Source: Paracoccaceae bacterium
GTDB taxonomy: Bacteria > Pseudomonadota > Alphaproteobacteria > Rhodobacterales > Rhodobacteraceae
Length of the DNA stretch: 32,295 nucleotides
Assembly (NCBI GenBank): GCA_024639125.1
Contig: JAHEJA010000001.1
Span: 1-32,295 of the forward strand
Reading direction: 5' to 3'
Made by a program: the position numbers and the translations under genes. A model generated the notes under the pieces. The model searched no databases, had not been told where the DNA came from, and saw only the letters and a program-made list of their open reading frames with translations. This document shows, one piece after another, positions 1 through 8,642 of the stretch; position 1 is the stretch's first letter; each line of letters starts with the position of its first letter.

Positions 1-3000
1 TGAGCCTCTTCCAATTCCGAACAAGCTGGTTTCATGCCCAGTTAACTGTGACTGCACATGAACAGAGTGTTCGGCACTAGAGTTGGCTAAAAAGTCATGC
101 TCATAGCGGAAAAAAGCATCAATGCCATATTCTATGCCTTCATTGTCCCAGCCATGTGAAACGTCAAAACCCACTCCGCCTACTAAGGCATGTGCTGATG
201 TCGCATCCAAGTCGTAACCAAGGTCGCCGGCATCATTTTCGGAAATTGCGCTAAAGTTTTGCCCAGCATAGGTTAGCTCTGCAAACGGTGTGATATAAGA
301 ATTAGAGCTTTCCAGTTTTATAGGGCGATCAATGCGGGCGCCTGCGAAAGCACCCCAGCTGTTATAGTTGCTCTTGGCAGTGCCACCTTGAAATGACCCA
401 ACAGTCGCAACGTTTCTTTTTGATTCAATCAAGTTGTAATCAAGCCCAAACATTCCTGTCAGGTTAAAATTTCCTCCTAAACGATGACGGCCATAAAGAC
501 CTGCATTCACCCCTTGGGACGAGAAGCTTGTCGATGCAAGGTCTGCGCTATTCATCTGAGTAAAGCCTAAACCGGCGAATGCACCCATGGTCGATGAACC
601 CGTTTCCCAGAGGTCGGTACCAATTTCAACTGCACCTAATTGATAGGCGAATCCTGCCAGATCATTTTGCTCTTTGACGGTGCCGTCAGAGAATTGGATA
701 TCGCTCCATACGCGGTCGCGCGATTTGGTGCGATTGGCGTTAATGCCCATTTCGTTTGTGTTTGAAGATACGCCAGACACTACATTATCGATAAATTCAC
801 CTGCACCGATTGCATGGCTCATTACCGTATCACCAATCATTAGGTTTTGATCTAATCCGACCGTCATATATGACGCAAAAGGTTCAGCATGGTACTGACT
901 GAATTGGTTCCATTGAGAGACACTAAGAGTGTTCAAGGCAGTGGCAAGTGTTTTGCCTGACTGTAATTTCACCGCTTTATGCTGATCTGTAATAGGTGCT
1001 GCGGTCAAATCCGTTTTTGAACCGCTTGTGATTGTAACAAGATCCGCCAATCCCCGCTGATTTCGAGTGGTTGATTTGCGGTGTAGTTGTATCAAATCGG
1101 TTTCGGCCCCGATAACGAACTGTTTGGTGTCAGCTGCTTCCTCGTACCAAAATAGACGTGTGGTTGCCGGCAATGTATCGCCTTCAACAAGCGCATGCTT
1201 GCGACCTCTTATGGTCGAATTTGTAGGTGTTTCAGAAGACGACAAAAGGGTGAACGTCTTGCCATCTAAATCAGTTGCAGTCAGCGCCTGATTTGAACCA
1301 GTTTGAGGCAAACTATTCACGACAAAATTCAGCATCGTAGGGGCAAAAAAGCTTCCTGTTTCTATCTGGTCATTAATGGCATTGCCGTCGGCATCTAAGC
1401 TGATATCAAAAAACATCGTGCTGTCCGTATTCATGACGTAACGCGGCAATTTTACACGACCTATTGTTCGGTTCCAGTCACAGTTGTCCAAAAGGTTTGG
1501 GCTGCATGAATCACCAACCATCAATAACGAAAATACCTCTGCCGTGACTTCGGTGTTATCCGCAAGATTGTTGCCGAATTCATCATTCAGGAATATTTCA
1601 TTGCTTAAATAAATCTGGTTTGGCGCAGCACCAGCTAGGGCAGTAAGATTATAACTGGTTGGGCCTAGATTTATCGGATCAACGGACGAAGGATCGTATG
1701 ATTTTAATGCGGTTTCATTCGTAACAATTGTAACAGTATCTTTCTGGTCACCAAAGAACCGCACCGCGGAACCTTGTGCAAGATTCATGTCAACTTTGGC
1801 AGATCCTTGCACGTGACCATGTGTATTGACCTCAAGGGTTTTACCGAAGACATCGACAACTATTTTATCTGATAGGTTGAATTGCGGTGTTGCCACGCTG
1901 TCGCTCACAACAACTGCACCCAAAAAGACGACATTGCCTTCTGCTGGCTGATTATTGCCCTGCATGTTTACGTCTAAGTCGGACTTAATGCTAAGCCCTT
2001 CGATCCTGATGGTGTCGCCCCAGTTTGTAAAATTCAGCTCATTAGAGCCCGCTTCGGAATACAAGTTAATAATATCCCATGGCCGGCCCATGCCAACTGA
2101 TCTCTTGCCGTTTTCAAGCGTTAGGGCGCCATCATTTAGAAAGACGCTTTTAAAGTAGTAATCGCCTAAACCTTGTGACGAACTGATCGTCATTTCACCA
2201 TCTGTTACAGAAACGCTTGTGGCCTCAAGGTAGGTGTCATTTGCTGTCAGATCTACTTGGCCGCCGCCACCGGGTGTTCCGATATAATTAAGTTTATCAA
2301 TTACCACTGACGTTCCATTGCCAGTCAATTCTAAGGTGGCAAGCTGGCTAAGCCCAATGCTGCTGCTGGCGTTTAAGCCGCCACCACCGTCTTTGTGCTC
2401 ACCGAAATTGACGTTACTGTTTTCAAATACAAGTGTGGCATCTTCACCAACAGCAAAGTCCCAACTGGTGTCCACCCAGCCTGCGACTGATTGTGCGTAA
2501 TTTGGAAAAATAAACGCATCGCTGGTGTTTCCGGTGTCCCGCACGATCAATTTTGCTTGCGCGTCTACAAAGACTTTGGTTTCGGCCCCAACAGGCAATA
2601 CGCTTTCGTTCGTGTCAAAGGAAAGCTGGCTGGTGTTCGCGCTTGGGTCATTGGGGTTTTTCGCGATCCACAATATCAAATGACTGGGCCGTACCGCGTC
2701 GGGTACTGTGGATACGTTACCTGCATCTGCGAAATTGATTGAGCTGTCGATTAACTTAAAAATCACATCGTCACCGGTCGTAGAGACACCAACGACGCCT
2801 CCGTTCATATCGAGCGATTGCGAATGATTCAGATTGGATGGGTTCGCCGCAAAAATAGACAGACCTTGGTCAAAGCCAAGATCAACTTCGACGAGCTCTA
2901 GATATGCGAGGTTTGTGTAACTCTTTGTTTGGTTGGGGTCATATTGAATACCCAAGTCCACAAGTGTTTGTTGATAGGGGCTGAGCACGCCAAGGGTTAC

Positions 3001-3558
3001 TTGCTGTCTGTCTACGGCGGAATCTATGTTTGCCAGCAATAGGTCGCACCAGCCGTAACGGGCTTGTTGGGCAAGGCTCGTTTCCTGCGTTGGATCTAGA
3101 TCGATATAAATGTTTTTGGGGGCAGAGCCTGACAAATTAAACGCCATTGGCTGAAACCATGGTTCTGTGCGTACGCTCAGTTTGTTGACACCATTGATCG
3201 TGGTGTATTCGCCTTGATCGCCATTCATAGAAAAATCTGAACGAAAGATGCCATCCGGATCGATAAGGTCTGTAACCGAGGTTGGAATGTATAGGGCGTC
3301 AACTCCGCCACCTTGCTGGCGCGTCGCCTGAAAAGCAAGTGTCGTTGTCGTGTTAAGCACGCTATGGGATGAATGCTGATTGGTTAAATTGACGTCAAAG
3401 CGCGGAACCTGTGTGTTTGAACCAGCGCGTAAAAATGTACTGTCTGTTCCAGTTAATGTTGACGGATATTGACAGACCGTTCCCGCAGAGGCTGCCGCCG
3501 CAAAACCAACATTGCCGATGAACGTCAAAAAACAAAAACTACGAAACTGAATACTCAT
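1..3558 (-). CDS. Autotransporter (type V secretion) protein, partial
   Basis: The minus strand is open from an ATG at 3556-3558 to the left edge (1186 codons read, no stop), so the C-terminus lies outside the window. An AAGGATGG ribosome site precedes the ATG. Residues 1-25 form a signal peptide ending in ASA, with likely cleavage before Gly26. Residues about 26-880 look like a beta-rich passenger (many Thr, Asn, Gly, Val; short repeated strand-turn patterns) with no enzyme motif that I recognise. From about residue 900, and clearly from the segment starting DRVWSDIQ at about 948, the sequence resembles an autotransporter beta-barrel (alternating aromatic/hydrophobic strands, GAFAGLGFTQ, AFAGARID, TPFAELTYAG). 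By comparison with usual barrel length, only a few tens of residues should be missing. The passenger has a close Cys pair (SCSPNLLDNC) and two more distant cysteines. It is probably a surface adhesin or cell-surface protein; the function is not known. Confidence 0.85.
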   Translation of the reverse strand, partial: MSIQFRSFCFLTFIGNVGFAAAASAGTVCQYPSTLTGTDSTFLRAGSNTQVPRFDVNLTNQHSSHSVLNTTTTLAFQATRQQGGGVDALYIPTSVTDLIDPDGIFRSDFSMNGDQGEYTTINGVNKLSVRTEPWFQPMAFNLSGSAPKNIYIDLDPTQETSLAQQARYGWCDLLLANIDSAVDRQQVTLGVLSPYQQTLVDLGIQYDPNQTKSYTNLAYLELVEVDLGFDQGLSIFAANPSNLNHSQSLDMNGGVVGVSTTGDDVIFKLIDSSINFADAGNVSTVPDAVRPSHLILWIAKNPNDPSANTSQLSFDTNESVLPVGAETKVFVDAQAKLIVRDTGNTSDAFIFPNYAQSVAGWVDTSWDFAVGEDATLVFENSNVNFGEHKDGGGGLNASSSIGLSQLATLELTGNGTSVVIDKLNYIGTPGGGGQVDLTANDTYLEATSVSVTDGEMTISSSQGLGDYYFKSVFLNDGALTLENGKRSVGMGRPWDIINLYSEAGSNELNFTNWGDTIRIEGLSIKSDLDVNMQGNNQPAEGNVVFLGAVVVSDSVATPQFNLSDKIVVDVFGKTLEVNTHGHVQGSAKVDMNLAQGSAVRFFGDQKDTVTIVTNETALKSYDPSSVDPINLGPTSYNLTALAGAAPNQIYLSNEIFLNDEFGNNLADNTEVTAEVFSLLMVGDSCSPNLLDNCDWNRTIGRVKLPRYVMNTDSTMFFDISLDADGNAINDQIETGSFFAPTMLNFVVNSLPQTGSNQALTATDLDGKTFTLLSSSETPTNSTIRGRKHALVEGDTLPATTRLFWYEEAADTKQFVIGAETDLIQLHRKSTTRNQRGLADLVTITSGSKTDLTAAPITDQHKAVKLQSGKTLATALNTLSVSQWNQFSQYHAEPFASYMTVGLDQNLMIGDTVMSHAIGAGEFIDNVVSGVSSNTNEMGINANRTKSRDRVWSDIQFSDGTVKEQNDLAGFAYQLGAVEIGTDLWETGSSTMGAFAGLGFTQMNSADLASTSFSSQGVNAGLYGRHRLGGNFNLTGMFGLDYNLIESKRNVATVGSFQGGTAKSNYNSWGAFAGARIDRPIKLESSNSYITPFAELTYAGQNFSAISENDAGDLGYDLDATSAHALVGGVGFDVSHGWDNEGIEYGIDAFFRYEHDFLANSSAEHSVHVQSQLTGHETSLFGIGRGS

Positions 3559-3990
3559 TTAACCATCCTTACGTAAGCGGGCTAGCCATGTCAGAAACTA
3601 AATCGCTTATTTTTACATGCTGTTGTTGATTGCTTACTTTGCAACAATCGGGCCAGTTGTAATTTTTTGGCAAAACGATTGAAAATCAACGATATAGGTG
3701 AATTTTTAACAATTCTGGCCACATGTTGCAACTTTTTCTCAGGTTTTTCTCTCCCAGTCCTTTGCAGTCCTTTTTTAGGCCTTTTCCTCGGCGTCGATGT
3801 GTCCTTTGAAAATCTCGAGTTAGGCGAATGTTGTTCAACTCAGCTTTTTGAAATTGACCATTACGATCTGATTGCCGGCTCTGTTCTGTAAGTGTGTGGT
3901 GCGCCGTTCTGCGCGAAAACCATGATTGCCCTATGGGTTTAATTAGGTCACAAGAATTCAGATGGTTTATCTAAAAGGGACAAAACCCAA
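3559..3990. other. Intergenic region between autotransporter and EamA transporter
   Basis: This 432-bp gap separates two divergent genes, so it should hold promoters for both, but I could not pick out a convincing pair. Visible items are a 10-bp palindrome CTTACGTAAG (3568-3577) that overlaps the autotransporter ribosome site, arms TTGTTG/CAACAA (3623-3628 and 3642-3647), and two tandem copies of CAGTCCTTT (3755-3763 and 3765-3773). A 74-codon frame at 3667-3891 starts with TTG, lacks a ribosome site and is not believed. No TGT-N12-ACA box was found here. Confidence 0.5.
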
Positions 3991-4911
3991 ATGACGACAC
4001 CTCTGCAACGAAGTGAACGGTCTAATTTCATCGGTAGCCTTTGGATGATTGCTTCAATGGCGGCTTTTGCGATTGAAGACAGTTTGTTTAAAGCTGTCGC
4101 AGCCACTGTTCCTGTGGGTGAAATGTTGATGCTCTTTGGGGCTGGTGGTGCTTTGATCTTTGCGTGTTTGGCGATGTTGACCAAAGACCGCTTGTATCAC
4201 GCGGATGTTCTGTCACGTCCCATGCGCATTCGTATGTGCTTTGAAATCACAGGCCGCTTATTCTATGTTTTGGCTGTTGCGATAACACCCTTGTCGTCGG
4301 CGACAGCGATTTTACAAGCGACACCAATTGTCGTCGTTGCAGGGGCGGCTATCTTTTTTGGTGAGCGGGTTGGTTGGATGCGGTGGAGTGCGATTTTCAT
4401 GGGCCTTTTGGGTGTGTTAATTGTGCTACGCCCCGGAACCGAAGCTTTTTCGCCTTTGTCCATTTTAGCCGTCATCGGGATGCTGGGTTTGGCAGGGCGT
4501 GATTTGGCCAGTCGCGCAGCACCCAAATCGCTAAGCACTGTTGTGCTTGGGTTTTATGGCTTTTTAACCGTGATCGTCGCAGGAGGCCTATTTGCACTGT
4601 GGCAAGGAAAAGCGTTTGTTTTGCCGGATGGATATGCATCAGCGTTGATGATTGGTGTGATTTGTGTCGGGGTATTTGCCTATTCTGCTTTAATGAAGGC
4701 GATGCGCATGGGCGATGTTTCGGTCGTTACGCCATTCCGTTATTCGCGCCTGATCTTTGGCGTTGGTTTGGGCATCGTGGTTTTTGGCGAACGGTTGGAC
4801 GCGCCAACATTTGTCGGCTGTTTGCTGATTGTTGCAACTGGACTGTTCATTATGTGGCGTGGGCACGTCATTGCCAAAGCGTCGTTCGCATCCGGCTATG
4901 GTGATACATAA
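3991..4911 (+). CDS. EamA/DMT-superfamily permease
   Basis: This 306-residue protein is strongly hydrophobic, with about ten membrane helices arranged as two EamA repeats (roughly residues 10-140 and 150-295), the usual length and layout of drug/metabolite transporters. Recognisable family elements include an AIEDSLFKAV segment in helix 1, TPLSSATAILQATPI in the middle of repeat 1 and SVVTPFRYSRLIFG in repeat 2. The ATG is preceded by AAGGGA about ten bases upstream. The family exports or imports small metabolites across the inner membrane; the substrate cannot be read from sequence. It stands 47 bp upstream of the DUF2322 gene on the same strand, with no obvious connection to photosynthesis. 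Confidence 0.85.
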   Translation: MTTPLQRSERSNFIGSLWMIASMAAFAIEDSLFKAVAATVPVGEMLMLFGAGGALIFACLAMLTKDRLYHADVLSRPMRIRMCFEITGRLFYVLAVAITPLSSATAILQATPIVVVAGAAIFFGERVGWMRWSAIFMGLLGVLIVLRPGTEAFSPLSILAVIGMLGLAGRDLASRAAPKSLSTVVLGFYGFLTVIVAGGLFALWQGKAFVLPDGYASALMIGVICVGVFAYSALMKAMRMGDVSVVTPFRYSRLIFGVGLGIVVFGERLDAPTFVGCLLIVATGLFIMWRGHVIAKASFASGYGDT

Positions 4912-4958
4912 ACGAAGCTGATAAACGCACAAAATTAACGACACTTAAGGACAGTTTC

Positions 4959-5288
4959 ATGATCCAACCAAAACACGTTTTCAAAGATAATCTACAAATT
5001 TTGCCTGCAATCGACGACATCAAGCGTATCGACTTGGTGGGGGCTGATGGATCCGTTGTTGCCACTATTGCCAATGAAGCTGGCAAAAAAGGGTCACTTG
5101 CCGTTTATAATTATCTTGCTCATGTTTTCAAATCGCTTGATGCCGAGGCGTCTGAATTTGGTTTGGCGCTGTTTGCTGAAAACACAGAGGACGCCAAGGC
5201 GCGTCCGGGCGCGCATCCAAATATTGATCGCTTGCTTGATATTGTGGGTGGCGGTGCGGTGTTGAACATCCAAGTCATAAACCAATAA
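4959..5288 (+). CDS. DUF2322 family protein
   Basis: This is a 109-residue soluble protein with a good ribosome site (AAGGA at 4947-4951). The sequence matches my memory of the DUF2322 family: an N-terminal FKDNLQILPAIDDIKRIDLV segment, then AGKKGSLAVYNYLAHVF, the highly conserved GLALFAENTEDA and PGAHPNIDRLLDI near the end. It has no signal peptide or membrane helix. The family function is unknown. It lies 193 bp upstream of the phosphomannomutase gene on the same strand. Family membership is recalled, not searched. Confidence 0.75.
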   Translation: MIQPKHVFKDNLQILPAIDDIKRIDLVGADGSVVATIANEAGKKGSLAVYNYLAHVFKSLDAEASEFGLALFAENTEDAKARPGAHPNIDRLLDIVGGGAVLNIQVINQ

Positions 5289-5302
5289 CAATAGGCCTTG
5301 TG

Positions 5303-5341
5303 CGCTTTTGCCATGATGTTGACATGTCGTTGTCAAAAGCG
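5303..5341 (+). repeat. Inverted repeat after DUF2322 gene
   Basis: Arms CGCTTTTG (5303-5310) and CAAAAGCG (5334-5341) could form a long-loop stem 14 bp after the DUF2322 stop. An alternative, mutually exclusive stem is TTGACA (5319-5324) with TGTCAA (5331-5336). The tail that follows, TCCTTTAATTT, is only weakly T-rich, so terminator activity is uncertain. Confidence 0.3.
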
Positions 5342-5362
5342 TCCTTTAATTTAACCTTGAGA

Positions 5363-5461
5363 CAGTCGTGAATTCAAATTACGACTGATGAACCAAGGGT
5401 CGGGGTGTTCCCTGACAAGAGTGCATTATTTTGACCGATGCGACGTGGTCGCAATGATCGG
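5363..5461 (+). promoter_or_regulatory. Structured leader upstream of manB-like gene
   Basis: Two stem-loops lie between the DUF2322 gene and the manB-like start at 5482. The first pairs CAGTCGT (5363-5369) with ACGACTG (5381-5387), extended inward by a G-U and an A-U pair. The second has a perfect 6-bp stem TGCGAC (5439-5444) / GTCGCA (5448-5453) around a GTG loop, continued by CCGA (5435-5438) with TCGG (5458-5461) across a 4-base bulge. They end about 20 bases before the start codon. They may be leader RNA structures or operators; no known riboswitch class was recognised. Confidence 0.35.
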
Positions 5462-5481
5462 TGAGTGGGAATTGATTTAGT

Positions 5482-6861
5482 ATGACCGAGCTTACTTGTT
5501 TTAAAGCATATGATATCCGTGGCGAAATAAATGTGAATATTGACGAAGCGATTGCCTATCGCATTGGTCGCGCCGTTGCACAGCATTGCGCTGCAAAGTC
5601 AGTGGTCATCGGCTTTGACGCCCGCGAAACCAGCCCAGCCTTTGCCAAAGCAGCTGCTCAGGGTGTGACGGATGCAGGGTCGGATGTGATTGATATCGGT
5701 CTGGCAGGCACCGAGGAAATGTATTGGGCTGTCACCGAATTTAGGGCTTGTGGAGGGATAGAAGTAACAGCGTCACATAACCCTATCAATTTCAATGGTA
5801 TGAAGATTGTGAAATCAGGGTCGCGTCCTTTGGAGGATGCCTCAGATTTTCAGGTCATCAAGCGACTGGCAGAGACAGAAATATGGAAAACACCTGTCCA
5901 ATCTGGTCAGGTGATTGACCATGCGGATGTGGCGCGACAGGCCTATGTAAAACAAGTCCTTAGTTTTATGGATGTGACTGCGTTAAAGCCGCTTAAAATC
6001 GTTGTGAATTCTGGGAATGGGGCTGCTGGCCCAACATTTGATGCGATTGCGGCTGAATTGAAATCGCAAAATGCACCGTTGGAATTCGTGCGGGTTCATC
6101 ATGAACTGGATTCGTCTTTTCCCAATGGTATTCCAAACCCTTTGTTGCCCCAAAACCATGCGGTGACTGCGGATGTGGTCAAAAAGGTCGGCGCGGATTT
6201 TGGTGTTGCGTTTGACGGTGATTTTGACCGCTGTTTCTTTTTTGATGAAAATGGCGGCTTTGTCCCCGGTGAATATGTCGTTGGGCTTTTGGCCTCTATT
6301 TTTCTGGAAAAAGAACAGGGCGCGCGGATTGTGCATGACCCCCGCGTGATTTGGAACACCCAAGATATCGTCACGCAAAAAGGCGGTATTGCGGTACAGT
6401 CCAAGACGGGCCATGCCTTTATCAAGCAAGTGATGCGCGCCAAAGAAGCAGTCTATGGCGGTGAAATGTCCGCACATCATTATTTCCGCGATTTTGCCTA
6501 TTGCGATAGTGGCATGATCCCATGGATTTTGGTTGCTGAATTGGTCTCACGTTCTGGGCGATCTGTCGGTGACTGGGTCAAAGATCGCTTTGCAGCTTAC
6601 CCAAGTTCTGGCGAGACGAATTACATCGTGGACGATGCACATTCAGCAATCGAAAATGTGTTGAATACCTATCAACAAGAAGCCGGCGCGCATGATGATA
6701 TGGACGGCGTTAGCCTGTCGTTCGCGGATTGGCGCTTTAATTTGCGCAAATCGAATACCGAACCTTTGGTGCGGTTGAATATAGAAAGCCGTGGTGGTGC
6801 GGATGGGTTGTCCGATCGTGTGACCGCTATCGCCAAACTGCTTGGCGGTACACAAGCATGA
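5482..6861 (+). CDS. manB: Phosphomannomutase/phosphoglucomutase
   Basis: This 459-residue protein of the alpha-D-phosphohexomutase family interconverts mannose-6-P and mannose-1-P (or the glucose equivalents) in the cytoplasm, feeding GDP-mannose and surface polysaccharides. The four-domain layout is visible: the phosphoserine loop VTASHNP with Ser98; the metal-binding DGDFDR loop at residues 245-250; a sugar-specificity loop GGEMSAHHYF at about 329-338; and the C-terminal phosphate-binding loop RKSNTEPLVRLN at about 423-434. The length fits CpsG/ManB-type enzymes. A GTGGGA ribosome site precedes the ATG. It is convergent with the NYN protein, 15 bp away. Sugar preference (mannose or glucose) cannot be decided from sequence, so the symbol is tentative. 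Confidence 0.85.
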   Translation: MTELTCFKAYDIRGEINVNIDEAIAYRIGRAVAQHCAAKSVVIGFDARETSPAFAKAAAQGVTDAGSDVIDIGLAGTEEMYWAVTEFRACGGIEVTASHNPINFNGMKIVKSGSRPLEDASDFQVIKRLAETEIWKTPVQSGQVIDHADVARQAYVKQVLSFMDVTALKPLKIVVNSGNGAAGPTFDAIAAELKSQNAPLEFVRVHHELDSSFPNGIPNPLLPQNHAVTADVVKKVGADFGVAFDGDFDRCFFFDENGGFVPGEYVVGLLASIFLEKEQGARIVHDPRVIWNTQDIVTQKGGIAVQSKTGHAFIKQVMRAKEAVYGGEMSAHHYFRDFAYCDSGMIPWILVAELVSRSGRSVGDWVKDRFAAYPSSGETNYIVDDAHSAIENVLNTYQQEAGAHDDMDGVSLSFADWRFNLRKSNTEPLVRLNIESRGGADGLSDRVTAIAKLLGGTQA

Positions 6862-6876
6862 ACATAAATCTCTGTT

Positions 6877-7554
6877 TCACATAATTGTAAGGCGGTCATC
6901 CACCAGTCCGACCCGACGCACCAGTCCTTGGGCCTTGAGCCGCTGGGCTGCTTTGAGGATGAATTTATCTTCGCCCTGTTTGTCGAATTTATCATTGCTT
7001 AGAATCGTTAGATTGTTGCGATCGGCATAGCGTATGATCAACGGATCGGCTGTGTAGCCTTTTTTCGAAACGGTTAGATCATATCGATCACGTCCCAACA
7101 CTCGGCATATTGCGGTTGGGACGGTTTCGTTTGGTAACATCAGATCGTTTTCTTTTAATGTTCGGCGGATACTGTAATCAAAGAAAAGATGCGTTCTTAG
7201 TCCGTCTTGTTCCAGTTCTTGAATAAAGGATGCAAAGCGGTTCAAATCCCAATCGACCAATCCAAGTAAATTGTTTGAATCAACAACAAAAGTAAAATCA
7301 CCTTTGGTGATGTCTTCTTTGGTTTGGGCTAAGCCGCGTTTGATATTCACGAAGCCAAAAATCATCAATGATGCTGTAAGGGCGTAAATTACCAGGGTTA
7401 TGATGCTATCTTTGTCGGTGATGTACAGAAACAGCACCGCAAACGTCAAAGCAATCCACAACCAAATTCCCCGGAACGTCAGGCCACCTAAGATCGCAAT
7501 AAGGCTGATGATAATAGGAAGCTGGGTATAGTCAAAGTCAGGCAAAAGAAACAC
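6877..7554 (-). CDS. Membrane-anchored NYN/Zc3h12a-like putative ribonuclease
   Basis: This protein of about 225 residues has three N-terminal hydrophobic segments (about 13-30, 31-47 and 52-70) and a cytosolic domain from about 85. The domain carries the pattern of PIN-like NYN nucleases (Zc3h12a type): a first strand FTFVVDSNNLLG with Asp93 and Asn95/96, THLFFDYSIRR with Asp127, YTADPLIIRYAD with Asp171 and NLTILSNDKFD with Asp189. These acidic residues would form the metal site of an RNA-cutting enzyme. No in-frame ATG exists near the 5' end; the start is GTG at 7552-7554 or TTG at 7555-7557, with GTGGA just upstream, and GTG is preferred on spacing. It lies 50 bp downstream of bciA on the same strand and may be cotranscribed. 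Family assignment is by motif only; the target is unknown. Confidence 0.65.
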   Translation of the reverse strand: MFLLPDFDYTQLPIIISLIAILGGLTFRGIWLWIALTFAVLFLYITDKDSIITLVIYALTASLMIFGFVNIKRGLAQTKEDITKGDFTFVVDSNNLLGLVDWDLNRFASFIQELEQDGLRTHLFFDYSIRRTLKENDLMLPNETVPTAICRVLGRDRYDLTVSKKGYTADPLIIRYADRNNLTILSNDKFDKQGEDKFILKAAQRLKAQGLVRRVGLVDDRLTIM

Positions 7555-7604
7555 CAATCCACAAAGCGGGTTAACCCCTTGTCTAAGAAGTTTTTATTTG
7601 GAAA

Positions 7605-8567
7605 TCAATAAATCTGACTGTTTGGATCTTGTGATAAAATTTCTTGACCATCACGAATTTTAACAAAGTGGTTTTCGATCCTGTCGCTGCCGGTGCTCGG
7701 TGTTGATGTTTCATCATAACTTTGTGTCTCCGGATCCCAGCACAGCATGGATTCTGTTGCATAGTATTTCCCGATTTTCATCAGCTCTGATTTGTCGCGC
7801 GCCCATTGGGATACTGGTGCCAAAACAGATAAGACCCACCCAAGTCGGTCGAATAATTTTGGTGATATACGTTTGATTTTCAGTGGTTTCTGAAAGACCC
7901 CGGCCATTAATTCTGCTTGTGCATTTGGTGTTAGCGCGGGCTTGGGGCCGCCTATGGGCAGAATGCGGTTCCATTTTGTTGGGTCCTTGATGCAATCCAA
8001 TAAATAGTTGGCCAAGTCGCGTTCTGATATTGGGGTGCAAGCGGTCTCTGAGCCGCTTCCAAAGACCAAAAAGGGTTTGCTGTTTTGAATGCGTTTGACT
8101 TGCCCAGAGAGCGATTTGAAATAGGCGGTTGGCCGTACGATGGAATACCGAAGCGTGCTGGCTTGAAGGTCGTCTTCAAAGCGCAGTTTTTCAAATTGAA
8201 AAGCAAGTCGTGGTTTTTGCACACATATAGCAGAGAGCAGAATAAAATGTTCGGCGCCGATGGATTGCGCTTTGGATAGCAATGCCGCGTTCATTTGATA
8301 GTCCACCAAATGTGCATCTTTGGGTGTTCCCGTGCGGCTTGCCAAACAGGAAATGACGATAGACGCTTTGGGGACATGACCGACCCAGCCTTGGGTGGAT
8401 TGGAAATTTGCGGGGATAATATGCAGGTTTGGATGTGGTCCAAATCCGGATTGATCGGGGCGGCGGACCATTGCGTAAACTTGGTGGCCTTGGGCAAGTG
8501 CAGACGCGACAACAGCGCGCCCAATATAACCTGTGGCACCTGCGACTAAGATAGATGTTTTGGCCAT
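7605..8567 (-). CDS. bciA: Divinyl (proto)chlorophyllide a 8-vinyl reductase (BciA type)
   Basis: BciA uses NADPH to reduce the C8 vinyl group of divinyl chlorophyllide or protochlorophyllide to ethyl. The 320-residue protein begins with a Rossmann loop VAGATGYIGRAVV. It carries the BciA hallmarks LLSAICVQKP, SIVRPTAYFKSLSGQ, KPFLVFGSGSETACTPISERDLA, NRILPIGGP and YYATESMLCWDPE. The frame is open 63 bases further upstream, but the ATG at 8565-8567 starts directly at MAKTSILVAGATG and has AGGGATC about seven bases ahead, so I place the start there. It follows the bchP-idi genes on the same strand, with the small 70-codon gene in between on the other strand. An atypical SDR of other function is possible but unlikely given these motifs. 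Confidence 0.85.
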   Translation of the reverse strand: MAKTSILVAGATGYIGRAVVASALAQGHQVYAMVRRPDQSGFGPHPNLHIIPANFQSTQGWVGHVPKASIVISCLASRTGTPKDAHLVDYQMNAALLSKAQSIGAEHFILLSAICVQKPRLAFQFEKLRFEDDLQASTLRYSIVRPTAYFKSLSGQVKRIQNSKPFLVFGSGSETACTPISERDLANYLLDCIKDPTKWNRILPIGGPKPALTPNAQAELMAGVFQKPLKIKRISPKLFDRLGWVLSVLAPVSQWARDKSELMKIGKYYATESMLCWDPETQSYDETSTPSTGSDRIENHFVKIRDGQEILSQDPNSQIY

Positions 8568-8642
8568 CAACGATCCCTGAATATAAAAGTTGACTTTGAT
8601 CCGACTTGCCACATTTGACAATAATAGCAAGGAGTAACCGCT

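Noticed and set aside
2491-2742. Plus-strand open frames inside the autotransporter region (also at 1067, 1955, 2318)
   Set aside because: They lie opposite a continuous 1186-codon minus-strand frame with signal peptide and beta-barrel; no ribosome sites of their own were seen.
3755-3773. Tandem CAGTCCTTT copies as a CRISPR or phase-variation repeat
   Set aside because: Only two 9-bp copies with no spacers and outside any gene; too short to mean anything without further evidence.
3667-3891. 74-codon plus-strand frame in the autotransporter-EamA gap
   Set aside because: It starts with TTG, has no ribosome site, and its translation has no protein-like pattern that I recognise.
5983-6480. 165-codon minus-strand frame inside the phosphomannomutase gene
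   Set aside because: It is fully opposite a clearly identified enzyme with all catalytic loops and has no recognisable domain.
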